Under the pieces are notes generated by a model. The model worked only from the letters and a program-made list of their open reading frames with translations, was not told where the DNA came from and made no database searches. From positions 1,472,239-1,536,238 of the forward strand of contig NW_015622543.1 of NCBI RefSeq assembly GCF_000835495.1: a stretch of DNA of 64,000 bases, read 5' to 3'. The position numbers and the translations under genes were made by a program. Shown piece after piece: positions 23,433-34,266 of this stretch (position 1 is the stretch's first letter; the number at the start of each line of letters is the position of its first letter). The DNA comes from Cladophialophora immunda. Lineage: Eukaryota; Ascomycota; Eurotiomycetes; Chaetothyriales; Herpotrichiellaceae.

Positions 23433-25002
23433 AAACGGCAGGTAGAGGCAATCATTGCAGATCATCCAGATCGCGACCAGGAATTCTCGGATGACGATTG
23501 GAATACGCCATCAGGCCTTGACTCATGAATCGAGATCGAGCAAAAGTTAAGCCGTCAGTTGAAAAGAGCAAAGAAGTGACAAGTTGACCTCAATCAATAC
23601 AACCACTCACACTCAATTCTGGTATACGGTGACGGATCTCGGCGGAGGTGCATTGGGGTCTTTCCCGTTTTGGATTTTGTCCGCGCATCGCGGAAAAGTC
23701 AAGCTTCAGTTAAGTTACTATGAAGCGCTTGGCTCTCGCATACCGAATTCTGAACGCGGTTTCAAGCATACTCAGACTCGGCGCGAGCAAGCCTGTCTCT
23801 GTCCGACCTAGTCGTTCCCCATGCTCAGCCTTCTGGGCTACTGAAGTTTCTGCTGTCTGAGCTTGGGGTGGCACAAGGCAGAACCGGTGGTGATAGCACA
23901 ATAGTGTAACAGCGGGCAAGCGGAATTGGCGAGCTGAGTCCTTTCGTCAACGTGCCAAAAGCCCAGGGCCAAGTTGTGGATTATTACTACCGTAACGCCT
24001 AGCTCTATTCCAGCTAATCAGAACATACTCGAGGGTTTCCGATTAGCTCTACTTAGTGCGGTTATCCTGATCTCAGCCTCCTCTTGGGCGTCTAGCAAAG
24101 ATACACTATTGTCTAACGGATCAGGAAGTTTAGGTAGCAACAGGGATTTTGTCGGTTTCAGATTCTGTCCTAAACCGGTGCTAGCCGAGATGCAAGTATA
24201 GCCGATCACTGGAGGCACCAGATTTGGCTCCCGGTGTGTTTGCTCAGGGAGCGCTCAGTGATGCTCAGTCAAAGGCTCAGGGAAAGCTCAGGTTAAAGCG
24301 GTCTTCGTTCACCCTCTAGCATCAAACCGTAAATGGCAATTAGGTTTTTCGTTCTCGAGTAATCTAGGTAGTTGCGCGTGAGCCGTCCTAATCCTTCGAT
24401 GTTTCTTTTTGAAATACCAACTCTGGTCAACTTTGGACGACGAGATCCATTTGGGACGCTAGAGGATCCCAATACGGATCATTCAAATGACTGTGGTCTG
24501 GGCTTTTGTCGTGGATGCTGTGCCGCACCTTGATTTCGTAAGGTAATGGAAGGGTGGGGTTGGTAAAGGGCGTTTCTGGAAAGGGAGGCGTTGAAATTGG
24601 GCTGTTGGGGTGGGCGGTTTGAATGTTTCTTCTGGTATGATGTGATTTGACAAGGCAAGGCTAGGAATAATGATGCATAAAGTAGGTGGGCGCGTGAGTG
24701 CACAGGTAAGTCGGTGGCTGCATCCTAGGTGCAGAGAAGAGGCGATCCTCAACGGGGTTGACATTCGGGTGGAAATTATGGAACATTTTTGGCAGGTGAA
24801 GAAAGAATTGCTTCGCTGGTATTTTGGACAACTCTGTTGCGATTAGAAGGTTGGCACAGTATTTCACTCGGTCCGTCTGATCAAGCGAGAAGCAATGTGA
24901 ACCTGTTCCAATCACTTGACCCTCGTCAACAAGACCTTCGACATTCAATTTATTGATCTCCTTTCCCTCCCTACTCACGTTGCAAATTCCCAATTGCCTC
25001 TT
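23433..25002. other. Intergenic repeat-rich stretch
   Basis: Holds repeat R2 copy A and its flanks. The last 500 bp before the minus-strand stop at 25003 are AT-richer and probably the 3' UTR of that gene. No supported gene. Confidence 0.45.
24217..24370 (+). repeat. Dispersed repeat R2, copy A
   Basis: About 150 bp with a run of GCTCAG words (TTTGCTCAGGGAGCGCTCAG and following), then AAGCTCAGGTTAAAGCG and TTCACCCTCTA. It aligns along its length with 31823..31977 in the same orientation, with scattered transitions and small indels. Confidence 0.72.
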
Positions 25003-27468
25003 TCACGCCAAAGCAAACCTCTCTGCGCTAAGTCCATACCTCCGTCCCAGTCGTCTCCCAATCCGTCTCGCCGTGCCAAGCCCCATCTTCGGCGCTGGAT
25101 GCGGTTCGTGGATATGAATTCCCCGAGTGTTCGTGTTCTCCCAATCTAATCCATCCGGCGGAGTAAACTGCCATACAGAGCCATACAGCTTCTCCGCTGC
25201 GAAGCCAATCCTCGTCATCGCGTGAAGGAAATCTATCCAGCTAATTTCGCCGCCCTGGGAGGAGTTAGAGGGTGTTGGGAAGAGAGAGGCGAAGACCCTG
25301 TAAGCGCGTCGCGGGAGGGTGAAGACTGGGAAGGGAGGCGTCGAAAAGGAAGTCGGATCGTCGGGTACAGGTGGTGTTGCGTCGCTGGAATCGGGCGGGT
25401 GAGATGGGCCGCGGGTTTTGAACTTGGATGCTCGAGATACTTCGGGTCCTTTGAATTTGCCTGGTCTGTCGGGCTCGACGTTAAGGCGGGAAAATGAGTC
25501 GCTGAGAGCTTCATTTTCTTTCTCCTTGTTGGGCGGCTGGGGTACTTGTGGTGGGGGTGTCCATTCTGGCGTGCGATGGATCTCTCGAGCCTTCACATCG
25601 CGACTGAGGAATATCTCGTGAAGTGTCTTGTCGGTATATTTTCGAAAATGCGCATCGACAACCTTCCACAACCTATCCAGTTGATTTTCGGCTTGGCGGC
25701 AGGCGTTCACGTTTGTCACGTTGTGGACCCTTTCGGTGGGATATTGCAGGTGTCTTGAGAGTGGGACAACGATGCGCGCGAGATTCGGAGCGAGGTCTTC
25801 ACGGAAAAATTGATAGACAGTTGCTGCATCTTCCGTTGCTTTAGCATACCCTGGACCTCGGTTTTCTGGACCCATCTCTATTTCCAAACCCGCGGCCCAT
25901 GGAAAGAAGGTCTTTACCTGCCTAACGAGTTGTGCAATGAGGGCCAGGTCGGAGAAATACCCGGCGACGCAGGACGACGTTCTGCCCTTCTGACCAGGGT
26001 CGTGGTCAACGCATCGCTGTAGCTCATCTACGAGGTTGGGAAGCTGCGTTAAAAACACCTTGTCCGCATCCCACAGCATGGAGAATAGCTGTAGTAAGGG
26101 GTCCTTGCCGACACCCTGTTTCGTCTTGATCTGGATGACGGCCGTTCCTGGTTGTTGGGGTTCTCGAACAAAGCGCTCGCGCATTGGTGACGAAGCTGGC
26201 ACACTGGACTTCAATTCTCCAATCAGGCCCTTTGAGATCATTTCGGCAGCGAAGCATAACTCCACCAGGGCGGTCTCGAGCTTCTCAGGCAGAGGTTGGT
26301 CATGGTTAAGGGTTCCGGCAGATTTGAACGCATCGTCTAGGCTGACTGCGTAGTTGTAAAGCACATCCCAACTGAGAAAGGACATGTAAGCCTCGACCGG
26401 TACGCTTCTTATCACTCGGTTCCAGAAAACCTCGTCATCGTCGTGTGGGTGGCGTTGGCCCCATACGTCGAGAAGGCTTTCCTGGCGATGCTGTGCTTGA
26501 TCAATAGCCACCGATGCGAAATACCCTGGATCTTCTCTAAGATCCCAAACAAGGTCTTCGGCAGCTGCTCGCTTGGCCTCTACCAGGAGAACAAGCCGAC
26601 GCGTATCAAGCTTGGCTGGTAGTCTATATGGCGCTTCTGCTGCCACTGAAGAAAGTTGTGCATAGGAGGTCTCAGAAGCAACGATCGGTGGTGGCTCAGG
26701 TTGCTCAGGAAGTTGGAGGCTGGCCAGCTCGTCTCGCGGAACATCGTGGAATAGTTGGTAGCAGCACTCGAGAAGGAAAGAATAGATCTTGCTCTGGATT
26801 TCCAAAACCAAAAGTCCCGTCCCAGGCTGGAACTGGAGACAATTTTGATGCAGCATGAACGCGTCGTCGTCATCGTCCCAGCTAACCAAGCGACCGTAGC
26901 TATCCGGATCTGATTCGCCAGCGATGTACATTGTGTATTGGTTGAGGAATACCGGGACAATCATCTTGCTAGTCTGTCCAACATGCGTTGCGTCGAGATC
27001 GGCGTGGGCAAAGGAATGGGGTGGATTTCGACCGCGTGAATTCAAGAATAATAACAATGCTCTTCCTTGCAGGAGATCTTCCTGGTTGACATAGGGATAT
27101 TTGAAAGCTTCGATATTTCTTGACCTACCACGGGATCCGGTCTTCTCAAGCTCGTAGAAATCTGGTCGGTGTTGCTCGGGCATGTCTGGCCAAGCGGCTA
27201 AAAGAATTTTCTTGCGTTGTTCTTTCCTCTTGTTCATCCAGCGTTTTCGAATCACCTCCTCGCGACGCGCCAAAATGTCACGGAGGGTGGTCCAGCTATT
27301 GAAGATCTCTTTGGAATACGCCGTTGACTTGTTTCTGATTTCAGCAGCAGATGGAAATGAAGGAGGGACTGGTAGATTTGGGTGTGCCTGAGCCATCATG
27401 TCAAAAAATTTCTGCGGGTTGCTGTAGAACGAAGACATATCGAGGTCCATATCTGTTATTGATCTCAT
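25003..27468 (-). CDS. Large conserved fungal protein of unknown function, HicA-like C-terminus
   Basis: Intronless 821-residue protein, read from an ATG with no upstream in-frame alternative. I do not recognise a named family. It resembles a group of fungal hypothetical proteins with an N-terminal basic helix and the words RKRWMNKRKEQRKKIL and WPDMPEQHRPDF (about 66-105). The middle is helical and acidic, without enzyme motifs. A Pro/Ser/Lys-rich linker (about 660-730) leads to a compact C-terminal domain: WIDFLHAMTRIGF, KLYGSVWQFTP, IHIHEPHP, then GRRLGRRYGLSAERF. The order short helix, G-S-x-x-x-F strand, basic/His strand and final helix is like the HicA (dsRBD-like) fold; the usual catalytic His after G-S is Val here. 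Function unknown. Confidence 0.8.
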   Translation of the reverse strand: MRSITDMDLDMSSFYSNPQKFFDMMAQAHPNLPVPPSFPSAAEIRNKSTAYSKEIFNSWTTLRDILARREEVIRKRWMNKRKEQRKKILLAAWPDMPEQHRPDFYELEKTGSRGRSRNIEAFKYPYVNQEDLLQGRALLLFLNSRGRNPPHSFAHADLDATHVGQTSKMIVPVFLNQYTMYIAGESDPDSYGRLVSWDDDDDAFMLHQNCLQFQPGTGLLVLEIQSKIYSFLLECCYQLFHDVPRDELASLQLPEQPEPPPIVASETSYAQLSSVAAEAPYRLPAKLDTRRLVLLVEAKRAAAEDLVWDLREDPGYFASVAIDQAQHRQESLLDVWGQRHPHDDDEVFWNRVIRSVPVEAYMSFLSWDVLYNYAVSLDDAFKSAGTLNHDQPLPEKLETALVELCFAAEMISKGLIGELKSSVPASSPMRERFVREPQQPGTAVIQIKTKQGVGKDPLLQLFSMLWDADKVFLTQLPNLVDELQRCVDHDPGQKGRTSSCVAGYFSDLALIAQLVRQVKTFFPWAAGLEIEMGPENRGPGYAKATEDAATVYQFFREDLAPNLARIVVPLSRHLQYPTERVHNVTNVNACRQAENQLDRLWKVVDAHFRKYTDKTLHEIFLSRDVKAREIHRTPEWTPPPQVPQPPNKEKENEALSDSFSRLNVEPDRPGKFKGPEVSRASKFKTRGPSHPPDSSDATPPVPDDPTSFSTPPFPVFTLPRRAYRVFASLFPTPSNSSQGGEISWIDFLHAMTRIGFAAEKLYGSVWQFTPPDGLDWENTNTRGIHIHEPHPAPKMGLGTARRIGRRLGRRYGLSAERFALA

Positions 27469-28239
27469 GATACTAGGTGCTAGACTGGAAGTATAGGGTC
27501 AGGAAAAAGAATTAAATTGTGCATAGGAATCTTTCGTGAGAAGCAGCGTCGTCAGCGAACCGTGGTGCAAAACTTGGAGGGGGGGAAGGGCAGGGAGGGT
27601 AGGACTTACCTACCGGTTTGAACCTGTCTCACCTGTGAATGAGGTGGCGCAAAGAGGGTTGTAGTCCCTTCAAATAAATAAGAATGAGAACATTATGATA
27701 TTCTATAGGGTCACGTGATAGACTCTCATAGCCTTGTTGACATGCACCCAAACAAGGTCACAAAGGTTCAGTCGTACGCGATGGAAGTTTTAGTCACTGT
27801 TGTTCAGTATTTTGATCTCGGTGGCGAAGGCGGGAGCCGCAGTCTTGGCAACAAAAGAGAAGGTAAAACCTGCTCGCGCCTCACGTGCGACTCACTCTAC
27901 GCGTGCCGCTTTTATAACCACCGAGGCCACTTAGCTCCCTCTCACCTTCGCGCTCACCTCGCTCGCCTTCACACTCACTCTTCATCCAATGACTGCGTTG
28001 GTCGTGAATAATGAAGTCTAGGTTTTGGGACTAACAGATCTGGCTGACGTCTTGGACGTCACGACGACCGGAGATCTTTTTGTGGTCACCGCTTCTTTGG
28101 TATACAAGTAGGTCAGGCTGAGCATCGAGACCGATCAGTCGGTGGTGGTGCGACTCAAGTACGGTGAACACACTAATGACGACCTTCCCTGCTCGACTAT
28201 CCCAAACATACTACGCAGCTTACCACGGCTCAATCAGCA
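27469..28239. other. Intergenic, no gene seen
   Basis: Promoter side of the gene at 25003..27468, then sequence with a CACGTGA word (27712) and pyrimidine-rich stretches (27930-27985). No coding region supported. Confidence 0.4.
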
Positions 28240-28590
28240 TCACGGAACCCAGTGCACCAAACCCCTCACAAACCGCTTCACGACCGCTTCGTGCCCATTC
28301 GTTACAGCCCATGACAGCGGCGTCCGACAGATCTCATCCTTTGAGTCCGGGTCCACCTTGCCGGTATCCAGCAGCAGCTTCACGACCGCCTTGTGCCCCT
28401 GCTCCGCCGCCCTGTGCAGCGCGGTCAATCCAATCTCGTCCTTCGCGACGAAGTCCGCCCCATTCTCCAACAGCAGCAGCAGCAGCAGCACGTCTTCTTC
28501 ACTCACGCTCTGGGCCTCCCTGTCCAGTGCTGCGCTTGCATATGGAGGATGACTTCTTCGCTGGATGTCAACCGTATGATAAGAGGGAGG
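28240..28590 (-). pseudogene. Ankyrin-repeat gene fragment
   Basis: An open minus-strand stretch encodes about two and a half ankyrin repeats: LLENGADFVAKDEIGLTALH, RAAEQGHKAVVKLLLDTGK, then DEICRTPLSWAVTNGHEAVV. It ends at a stop shortly after. A leucine run comes from a CAG/CTG tract (28470-28490). There is no ATG in frame at a sensible place and no upstream domain, so this is probably the remnant of a longer gene such as a NACHT-ankyrin protein. Confidence 0.55.
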
Positions 28591-29471
28591 TGGCGATGAA
28601 GCACGACCTATTTGTTAGATACTGACCCTGCGACGAGAGGCTGCCGTAAGAGGGGGGTTGGTTTGCCAGTTTTCAGACGGAGGGCTTCCGAACTGTGGTG
28701 ATGAGGAAATGCGGCGTCGAGGCATTCTTCAGTTGGAAAAGCCGTTGATGAAAAGCGAGCGTCACACAGAGCCATGCTCCAAGATCGACGATGTGGAGCG
28801 ACAAGCAGGTCAGATGGCAGAGAGGTGTGGTGTTGCTGCGCGACATGGGGCGCTCAGGATGCTCGTTGATTCCTTGCGAGCCCTGCCTGCATGCTAGCCA
28901 AGTATAGTCAAGCGCCGGCTCTATCGCAAGGGTGCCCAATTCGACAGGCGATTTACGACCGCCTCCGACGGGTCCTGTTGACCGCGGTTGCCAGCCTCCA
29001 ACCACGACATCAAATGTATGGCAATCAGATCTCGGAAGACTCTTTCGGCAATGATCCAACGATCACCGCGATTGGCCAAGGTAGGATATGTGCATCTGGG
29101 TCCTGAGAAAGACATGTGCTTTTTGTAGCAATGTTGAAGGCCATAAAGACGTCGCAATTGTACCCAATGCCAAAGACGCATTGTAGTGATCCCCTTCATC
29201 GTTCTCTTTGCTGCTGTTCTGCGGGTCGGTCTGAAGGGCCTGTGCTCTTTTCCTCGGTGTTTCCATGTTTCCATCCTTACTCAATCAAATCAACAATATT
29301 GACATAATGGCATGACAGATGGTATGCCACGAGTCAAATCATTCTCTGCGCTTCACTACTTCCGCAGTTTGTCTAATGCGTCTTGATATCTATAAACCAT
29401 GAAACTTGTCGTGGGCGATACTAGACGCGGTCGGTTACCTGCCGGTAGACACATCTATCAGAGCGAATCGG
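28591..29471. other. Intergenic, no gene seen
   Basis: Short frames on both strands without recognisable domains. Possibly further remains of the ankyrin gene. Confidence 0.35.
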
Positions 29472-31255
29472 TTAGGGCAGAGCCCGTTGGTCGTCGTGGC
29501 TATATGTGTGATGAGTTTCCCTATCGTTATCGCCACTGGGTGGTGGAGACGAGAGGGCTTCTGCCGCGCTAGTCTGATGAGACGATGTTGAAGTCTTCCA
29601 GTCAAGATATACATGATGGTAAGGCAACTCGTTCGCCTCTGCCACAACTTGGACCGACACCGATATATCATATCCCGCAAGTGAGATGCGATTAACACTT
29701 TCCTCGCCCTTGATGGCCGGAAGTGCCTCGATCGCCGAGGCTTCCTTACCTGGAAATCCGAACGTGGTAGCGTTTAACCCCTCCCAAATTTCGGCGCTGA
29801 CGATCCTCACCGACACCATTGAAGGGTCTCGTTTCATGTCATCGCCTACTTGAATGACCAAGACAAAGTATTTGAAGTCAGGGTTGCTCTCGTAGTTCCC
29901 TGGGATAAATTCAACGTGCATGTGACGCTCGGATGCCATCTCCAGAAGAAACTGGTTCGCGGGGATGTCCCAGCTCGCCCTAGGATATGCCGTTCGAACA
30001 TGCCAGAATCTTCGTCCCAGCTTTTCCCAGGGCGTCCAGCGCAGACGCACTGCATAACGCTCCCACAGAGCCAGTTTTCGGGCCAGCGGTTCAGAGAGGT
30101 TATGAAGAATACACGCCGGCTCGTTGAATGGTTTGGTAACGAGCTGCTTTTGGAATGCTCTCAGCCGCTCCGGAGTGTCATGAAGGCGGGTAAAAAGTCC
30201 CGGACCTATTTTTTGAAGAAGGAGATATCTCTGTTTACGTTGTCTGCCCCGAAAGGAAGAATCACGATAGTTGAGGTCTAAGAGGTAGTGGTGGCGGTAT
30301 CCTGGCACTGCATTCTGGTATTGGAGTTTCGCATTCGGGAAAAAGACGCCTTGATTCGTGAGAGAAAATTGTGTGCTCAATCTGCTGCCAAGCTGGCTAC
30401 TATTACCACTGCCAGCATGAGCTAAAGGTTGCTGGCGAAGCTTGAAGGTGATGCAGACAAAATGGGCATGAATCCCGATGCTGTCGCTTCTCCAGTCCAG
30501 GCGAAGATGGACAGATCGTTGAATTTTCGAATAACTTCTTCTTGGAGTCGGATGAAGGCCATTGGTCCTTCCCCATAGAGCATTGGCATGTTGACGCCGA
30601 GAATTCCTAGAAGGCTATACGATATGTCCTCAATTCTTGTGGTCCGACGCTTGGCTATCCAGGATATTCGTGCCGCGATTGGATATTCATGGATTTCCTT
30701 CTCCGGGGGCATAACCAGGACCGCCTCAGGAACCCCGGTGATGTCTGAGATTAGTCGACTGAGCATGCTCTTCGTCCCGATTTCTTGCCATTGTTGGTTC
30801 AAGAACTGTAGATGTCGTGGCGCAAGTAGTTCTTGCAGACACCACCCGCGAGTAAACCACCGACATTTCCGGAAATCGTCTTCAAATAGAGCTGGCCGCG
30901 GAGAAACATCAGCAATATCGAGCGTGAAGTCGCTCAGGTATGCATAGCAGATTTGAGACCGCCGGTACCAGCCAAACATGGAATTGATAGCCTCGGTGAG
31001 TTCTGCACTGCTCGCTTTGTCTATACACACCGTATCAACCCACACATATGGGCACCCATCCTTCAGTGCCAGCTCGCAAGTTGCGGCAATTTTGCGATAT
31101 CCTGCTTTGCTCGTGGTTCCGACGTTCTGAATTTGGGTGAATTCCCGGAAGGACATCTCGCCCTCTCCCCAGGTATGCGACAGAATGGCGTAGGCAGGAA
31201 TGTCATCGCCGTAGAAGTGCTCTAGCGACAGTGTAGACGCGTTGATGAGCCACAT
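29472..31255 (-). pseudogene. HET-E-like incompatibility gene with one frameshift
   Basis: The N-terminal 277 codons form a complete HET domain. It opens MWLINASTLSLEHFY, then AYAILSHTWGEGEMSF, KDGCPYVWVDTVCIDKASS, WFTRGWCLQELLAPRH and the ISYSLLGILGVNMPMLYGEG block. The frame then stops at 30422. A second open frame of 302 codons starts just after and reads STQFSLTNQGVFF and later KIGPGLFTRL, which is the usual C-terminal part of HET-E-like proteins. Joining them needs a shift of one base near 30425-30436. An intron with a GTCTGC donor would also restore the frame but would remove conserved residues. Likely a silenced allele or an assembly error. Confidence 0.72.
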
Positions 31256-32838
31256 ATTTCGCTTTCGACGCAGTGTTGATGATTGGAGTCAGCCCTGCTC
31301 TAGGCCCAGTTTAACTTAGGCCAGCCCTCTGGGCAAGAGACCAGCCACTCCGGTAAAACTTTATCACGTGCAGTTGACCATGTACTGCTCTCTCCCCCAA
31401 ACCTTCGGAATGTCAGTTACTGAGATCTGAGTGCTGGTGAAGCTTAGTGATAATCGCTCTAGCTAAGCACAACTTGGTGTTGGGGAAAGGCAGGAATCAT
31501 TGGAACCTCCAGACCCACTGGATCTGATGCCGTGGAAAGAACTCAGACTCGAGCCACGGCCTGCTGCTCGAGATGAAGGAAGTAGAATCATGTTGAACGT
31601 TCAAACGCGCCATCAGGCTGAACGTCGAAGCTTGCTGGCATGCAGGCAAAGGTCTGGATGCGGCTTGCCGAGAGTAAATCGTCGCCGCTATTAGTGCACG
31701 CTGCCACGGCGTTCGGAGGTAACAAAGACAGTCATATAGTTACTGAAAGAATGTCGATGAATAGGGCTCGGTTCGCTGCTTAAGGGGGGGGACGTTGGCG
31801 TCCTTCTAGCCAATTACCAGCAGGCCTGATTTGGCCCCCAGCAGCTTGCTCAGGGAGCACTTCAGTGATAATCAGCTAATGGCTCAGTTAAAGCTCAGGT
31901 TAAAGCGACCTTCACTCACCCTCTACGATCAGACCGTATATGGCGATTAGATTTTTTCGTTCTCTAGTAATAGAGGTAGGTGCCTGTAGTTGCGCTGGTA
32001 GTGCCTAAGAGTGCCGCCGTTAGGAAGGGCAGGCGCCTGTAGTCGTAGGCCTCGCTAGCCCAAGTCCCCCTGCCACTATTAACGGCATGTGCCATCAACT
32101 GTTGCCCTTACGTGGCCCCTTGCTCAGAACTGCCCCCCGCTCACCGCTGGCCCCCCTGGAAAGCTGGTCAACGTGGCTTGGACTAGTCCGTCACTTGCTG
32201 GCGACACCTTGCTCTTTCGATCGAGGGATGATAAGCGACACCCAAATATAGCTTGGGAATGTCCGACAGCCTCCAACGGCCCTCGCCCTATCCAGCTTCA
32301 CCTTGAGATTGCCGGCCTGAGGCTGTTTGATGAGCGTTTTCCCCAATCCTGGATCGCAGTTGCGCGGGTCAGCTCGTTGCTTTGCTGGGAGCCCGAGCAG
32401 GAATTAAACGAGAAAAGCTAAGTTGGACCTCTCTCGTCTCTATTATTGTTGTTGTTGCTATCACCTGTTCCTCTTCTTCTCGTGGGGTCTCCGTATTCTC
32501 TAAACTTGTCCCATCCCGACACTGACACCAAGATTCAAGGCAAACCCCTGCCGCGCACACAGCCCGCTCGTGTCAAGCACGTCATTACTGGCTCCCAGCT
32601 GGTCTCCAATTGGCGTGCCGGAGGATAAAACAGGCTTGCTCCTAGTCCACAGCCAAAGCCAAAAGCTCAAGCCCAAACCCACGAGGCGAGGGGCCCAGCG
32701 TCGGCCACCGCACCACCACCATATCTCGCCAGCACAGGCAAAACTCGCTTAGCCACTCCGGAGGTCGCATCTCGCTCTTTTGGGGGACATAATACCAAGA
32801 AGGGGGGAAAAACCACAAAAAAAGAAAGACCAAGAAAC
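31256..32838. other. Intergenic with repeat R2 copy B; promoter of the racemase-like gene
   Basis: Apart from the repeat at 31823..31977 I see no gene. The last 300 bp before 32839 are rich in short homopurine/homopyrimidine runs, as expected of a fungal promoter and 5' UTR. Confidence 0.45.
31823..31977 (+). repeat. Dispersed repeat R2, copy B
   Basis: Direct copy of 24217..24370. Shared words in order are GATTTGGC, TTGCTCAGGGAGC, GGCTCAG, AAGCTCAGGTTAAAGCG, CACCCTCTA, TTTTTCGTTCTC and AGGTAG. Confidence 0.72.
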
Positions 32839-34266
32839 ATGGCCGATTTACAACAACAACAATCACCTCCTACCATCCTTCAACCTCAGCAAGACGACCA
32901 TCCCCTCTCCTTGCGACCTGGCGGCTCGAGATCTGGCTCTCCCCAACCGCAGCAGGCCCTTCTCTCCAGCTACGAGCAGCTCGAGACTGATCCCGCCATG
33001 TCCTCTTATCAGCGTGTCCCATCCGCCGGATCTGGCAATTTTGGGACTCAGTCACCGCCTCTGCCCCAGCAATCGTCGTCGTCGGCCAATATGACCAGCT
33101 ACACCAGCGCGCGATTCCCCAGCCAGTACTTCCCTCCCCAGTCGCCCACCAATGAGCAATCCGGCTCTTCTGCCAACCCTTTCGCCGATGGGCCAGGAGG
33201 CTCGCGCTCTCGAAGCAGCACCATCGGCCAGAACTACCCAATCGCCGTCGCGCCGCCCATGCCAACTTCACCTCCTCAGCAATCCGTCCAACCACTGTTT
33301 GCCCAGCACAGCGGCCACGCCGGCTCCTCATCCCGCCCAGTTTCCCGCTCCGCTGGGTCTGGTGGCTCCGGCTCCATGGGCGGACCCATGCCATCAATGC
33401 CTACCGGTAGCGGAGGGAGTGGTCCCAGCACCCGCCCCACCAGTGCCAAATCCCCCTTCTCGCCACCCATCACCTCGCCGCCACGCAACCGCCCGCATCA
33501 GATCCTGCTGATCAACCCCAACTCGACGCGCGCCATGACCGAGGCCATGCTCCAGTCCTTGCGACCGGTCATCCCTCCGGGAGTCGAGGTGACAGGATAC
33601 ACGGCGCCGTACCCAGCACCCACGGCCATCGAGTCCACGACGGACGCAATCATGTCGACGGAAGCCGTGCTACGAGATCTCGCCAAACACGCCGCCTCGA
33701 ACGGCGAGACGGTGCAAAACTACGACGGCATGATTGTCGCCTGCTTCAGCAAGCATCCGCTCATCGACGCCTTGCGAGAGTCTTACGATGTGCCCATCAT
33801 CGGCATCATGGAGGCGAGTGTCTACGTGGCGCGCATGCTGGGTGGACGCTTCGGCATCGTCGCCACGGCACAACGCTCCAAGATCAAGCAAGATGACGAC
33901 ATCTCCGCCTACGGTCTCGGGCATTTCTACGTCGGAAGCGAAGCCACCCACCTCGGCGTCCTTGAGCTCGAGTCCCGCCCAAGAGAGGAGGTTGCTAAAC
34001 GAGTTGCACACTGTGCCCGCGCGTTGGTCATGAAGGGCGCCGACACCATTTTGCTGGGCTGCGCGGGGATGACGGACATGGTCCGCGCGGCCAAGGATGC
34101 GGTCAGGGATGAGGACGGGCGCCGGACCGTCAATGTCATTGACAGCGTTGAGGCCGGCGTCATGATGATGAGTAGTCTGATTGGCATGGGCATCCCTACC
34201 AGTAAGAAAGGCATGTATAAAGGGGAGAAGGAAGGCAGGAGGACGAGAGGTCAGAATTGGTTGTGA
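32839..34266 (+). CDS. Asp/Glu/hydantoin racemase family protein with disordered N-terminus
   Basis: Intronless, 475 residues. Residues about 222-455 are the racemase fold: ILLINPNSTRAMTEAM (start of domain), first catalytic-type Cys302 in IVACFSKHP, GIVATAQRS, and second Cys408 in ILLGCAGMTD. Two Cys in these positions are the proton-transfer pair of hydantoin and Asp/Glu racemases; fungal DCG1-like proteins also belong here. The first 210 residues are Gln/Ser/Pro/Gly-rich and predicted disordered, which is unusual for this family. The ATG at 32839 is the first in the frame, after an A-rich leader, but a later Met could be the true start. Racemisation of 5-monosubstituted hydantoins is the best-known role; the fungal substrate is unproven. 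Confidence 0.82.
   Translation: MADLQQQQSPPTILQPQQDDHPLSLRPGGSRSGSPQPQQALLSSYEQLETDPAMSSYQRVPSAGSGNFGTQSPPLPQQSSSSANMTSYTSARFPSQYFPPQSPTNEQSGSSANPFADGPGGSRSRSSTIGQNYPIAVAPPMPTSPPQQSVQPLFAQHSGHAGSSSRPVSRSAGSGGSGSMGGPMPSMPTGSGGSGPSTRPTSAKSPFSPPITSPPRNRPHQILLINPNSTRAMTEAMLQSLRPVIPPGVEVTGYTAPYPAPTAIESTTDAIMSTEAVLRDLAKHAASNGETVQNYDGMIVACFSKHPLIDALRESYDVPIIGIMEASVYVARMLGGRFGIVATAQRSKIKQDDDISAYGLGHFYVGSEATHLGVLELESRPREEVAKRVAHCARALVMKGADTILLGCAGMTDMVRAAKDAVRDEDGRRTVNVIDSVEAGVMMMSSLIGMGIPTSKKGMYKGEKEGRRTRGQNWL

Noticed and set aside
24483..24993. Minus-strand frames before the 25003 gene stop
   Set aside because: No recognised domain or splice link; most likely 3' flank.
30370..30460. Intron GTCTGC..GGCAG joining the two HET-E-like frames
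   Set aside because: Restores the frame but uses a weak donor and deletes conserved residues; a one-base shift is the simpler reading. Left as an alternative.
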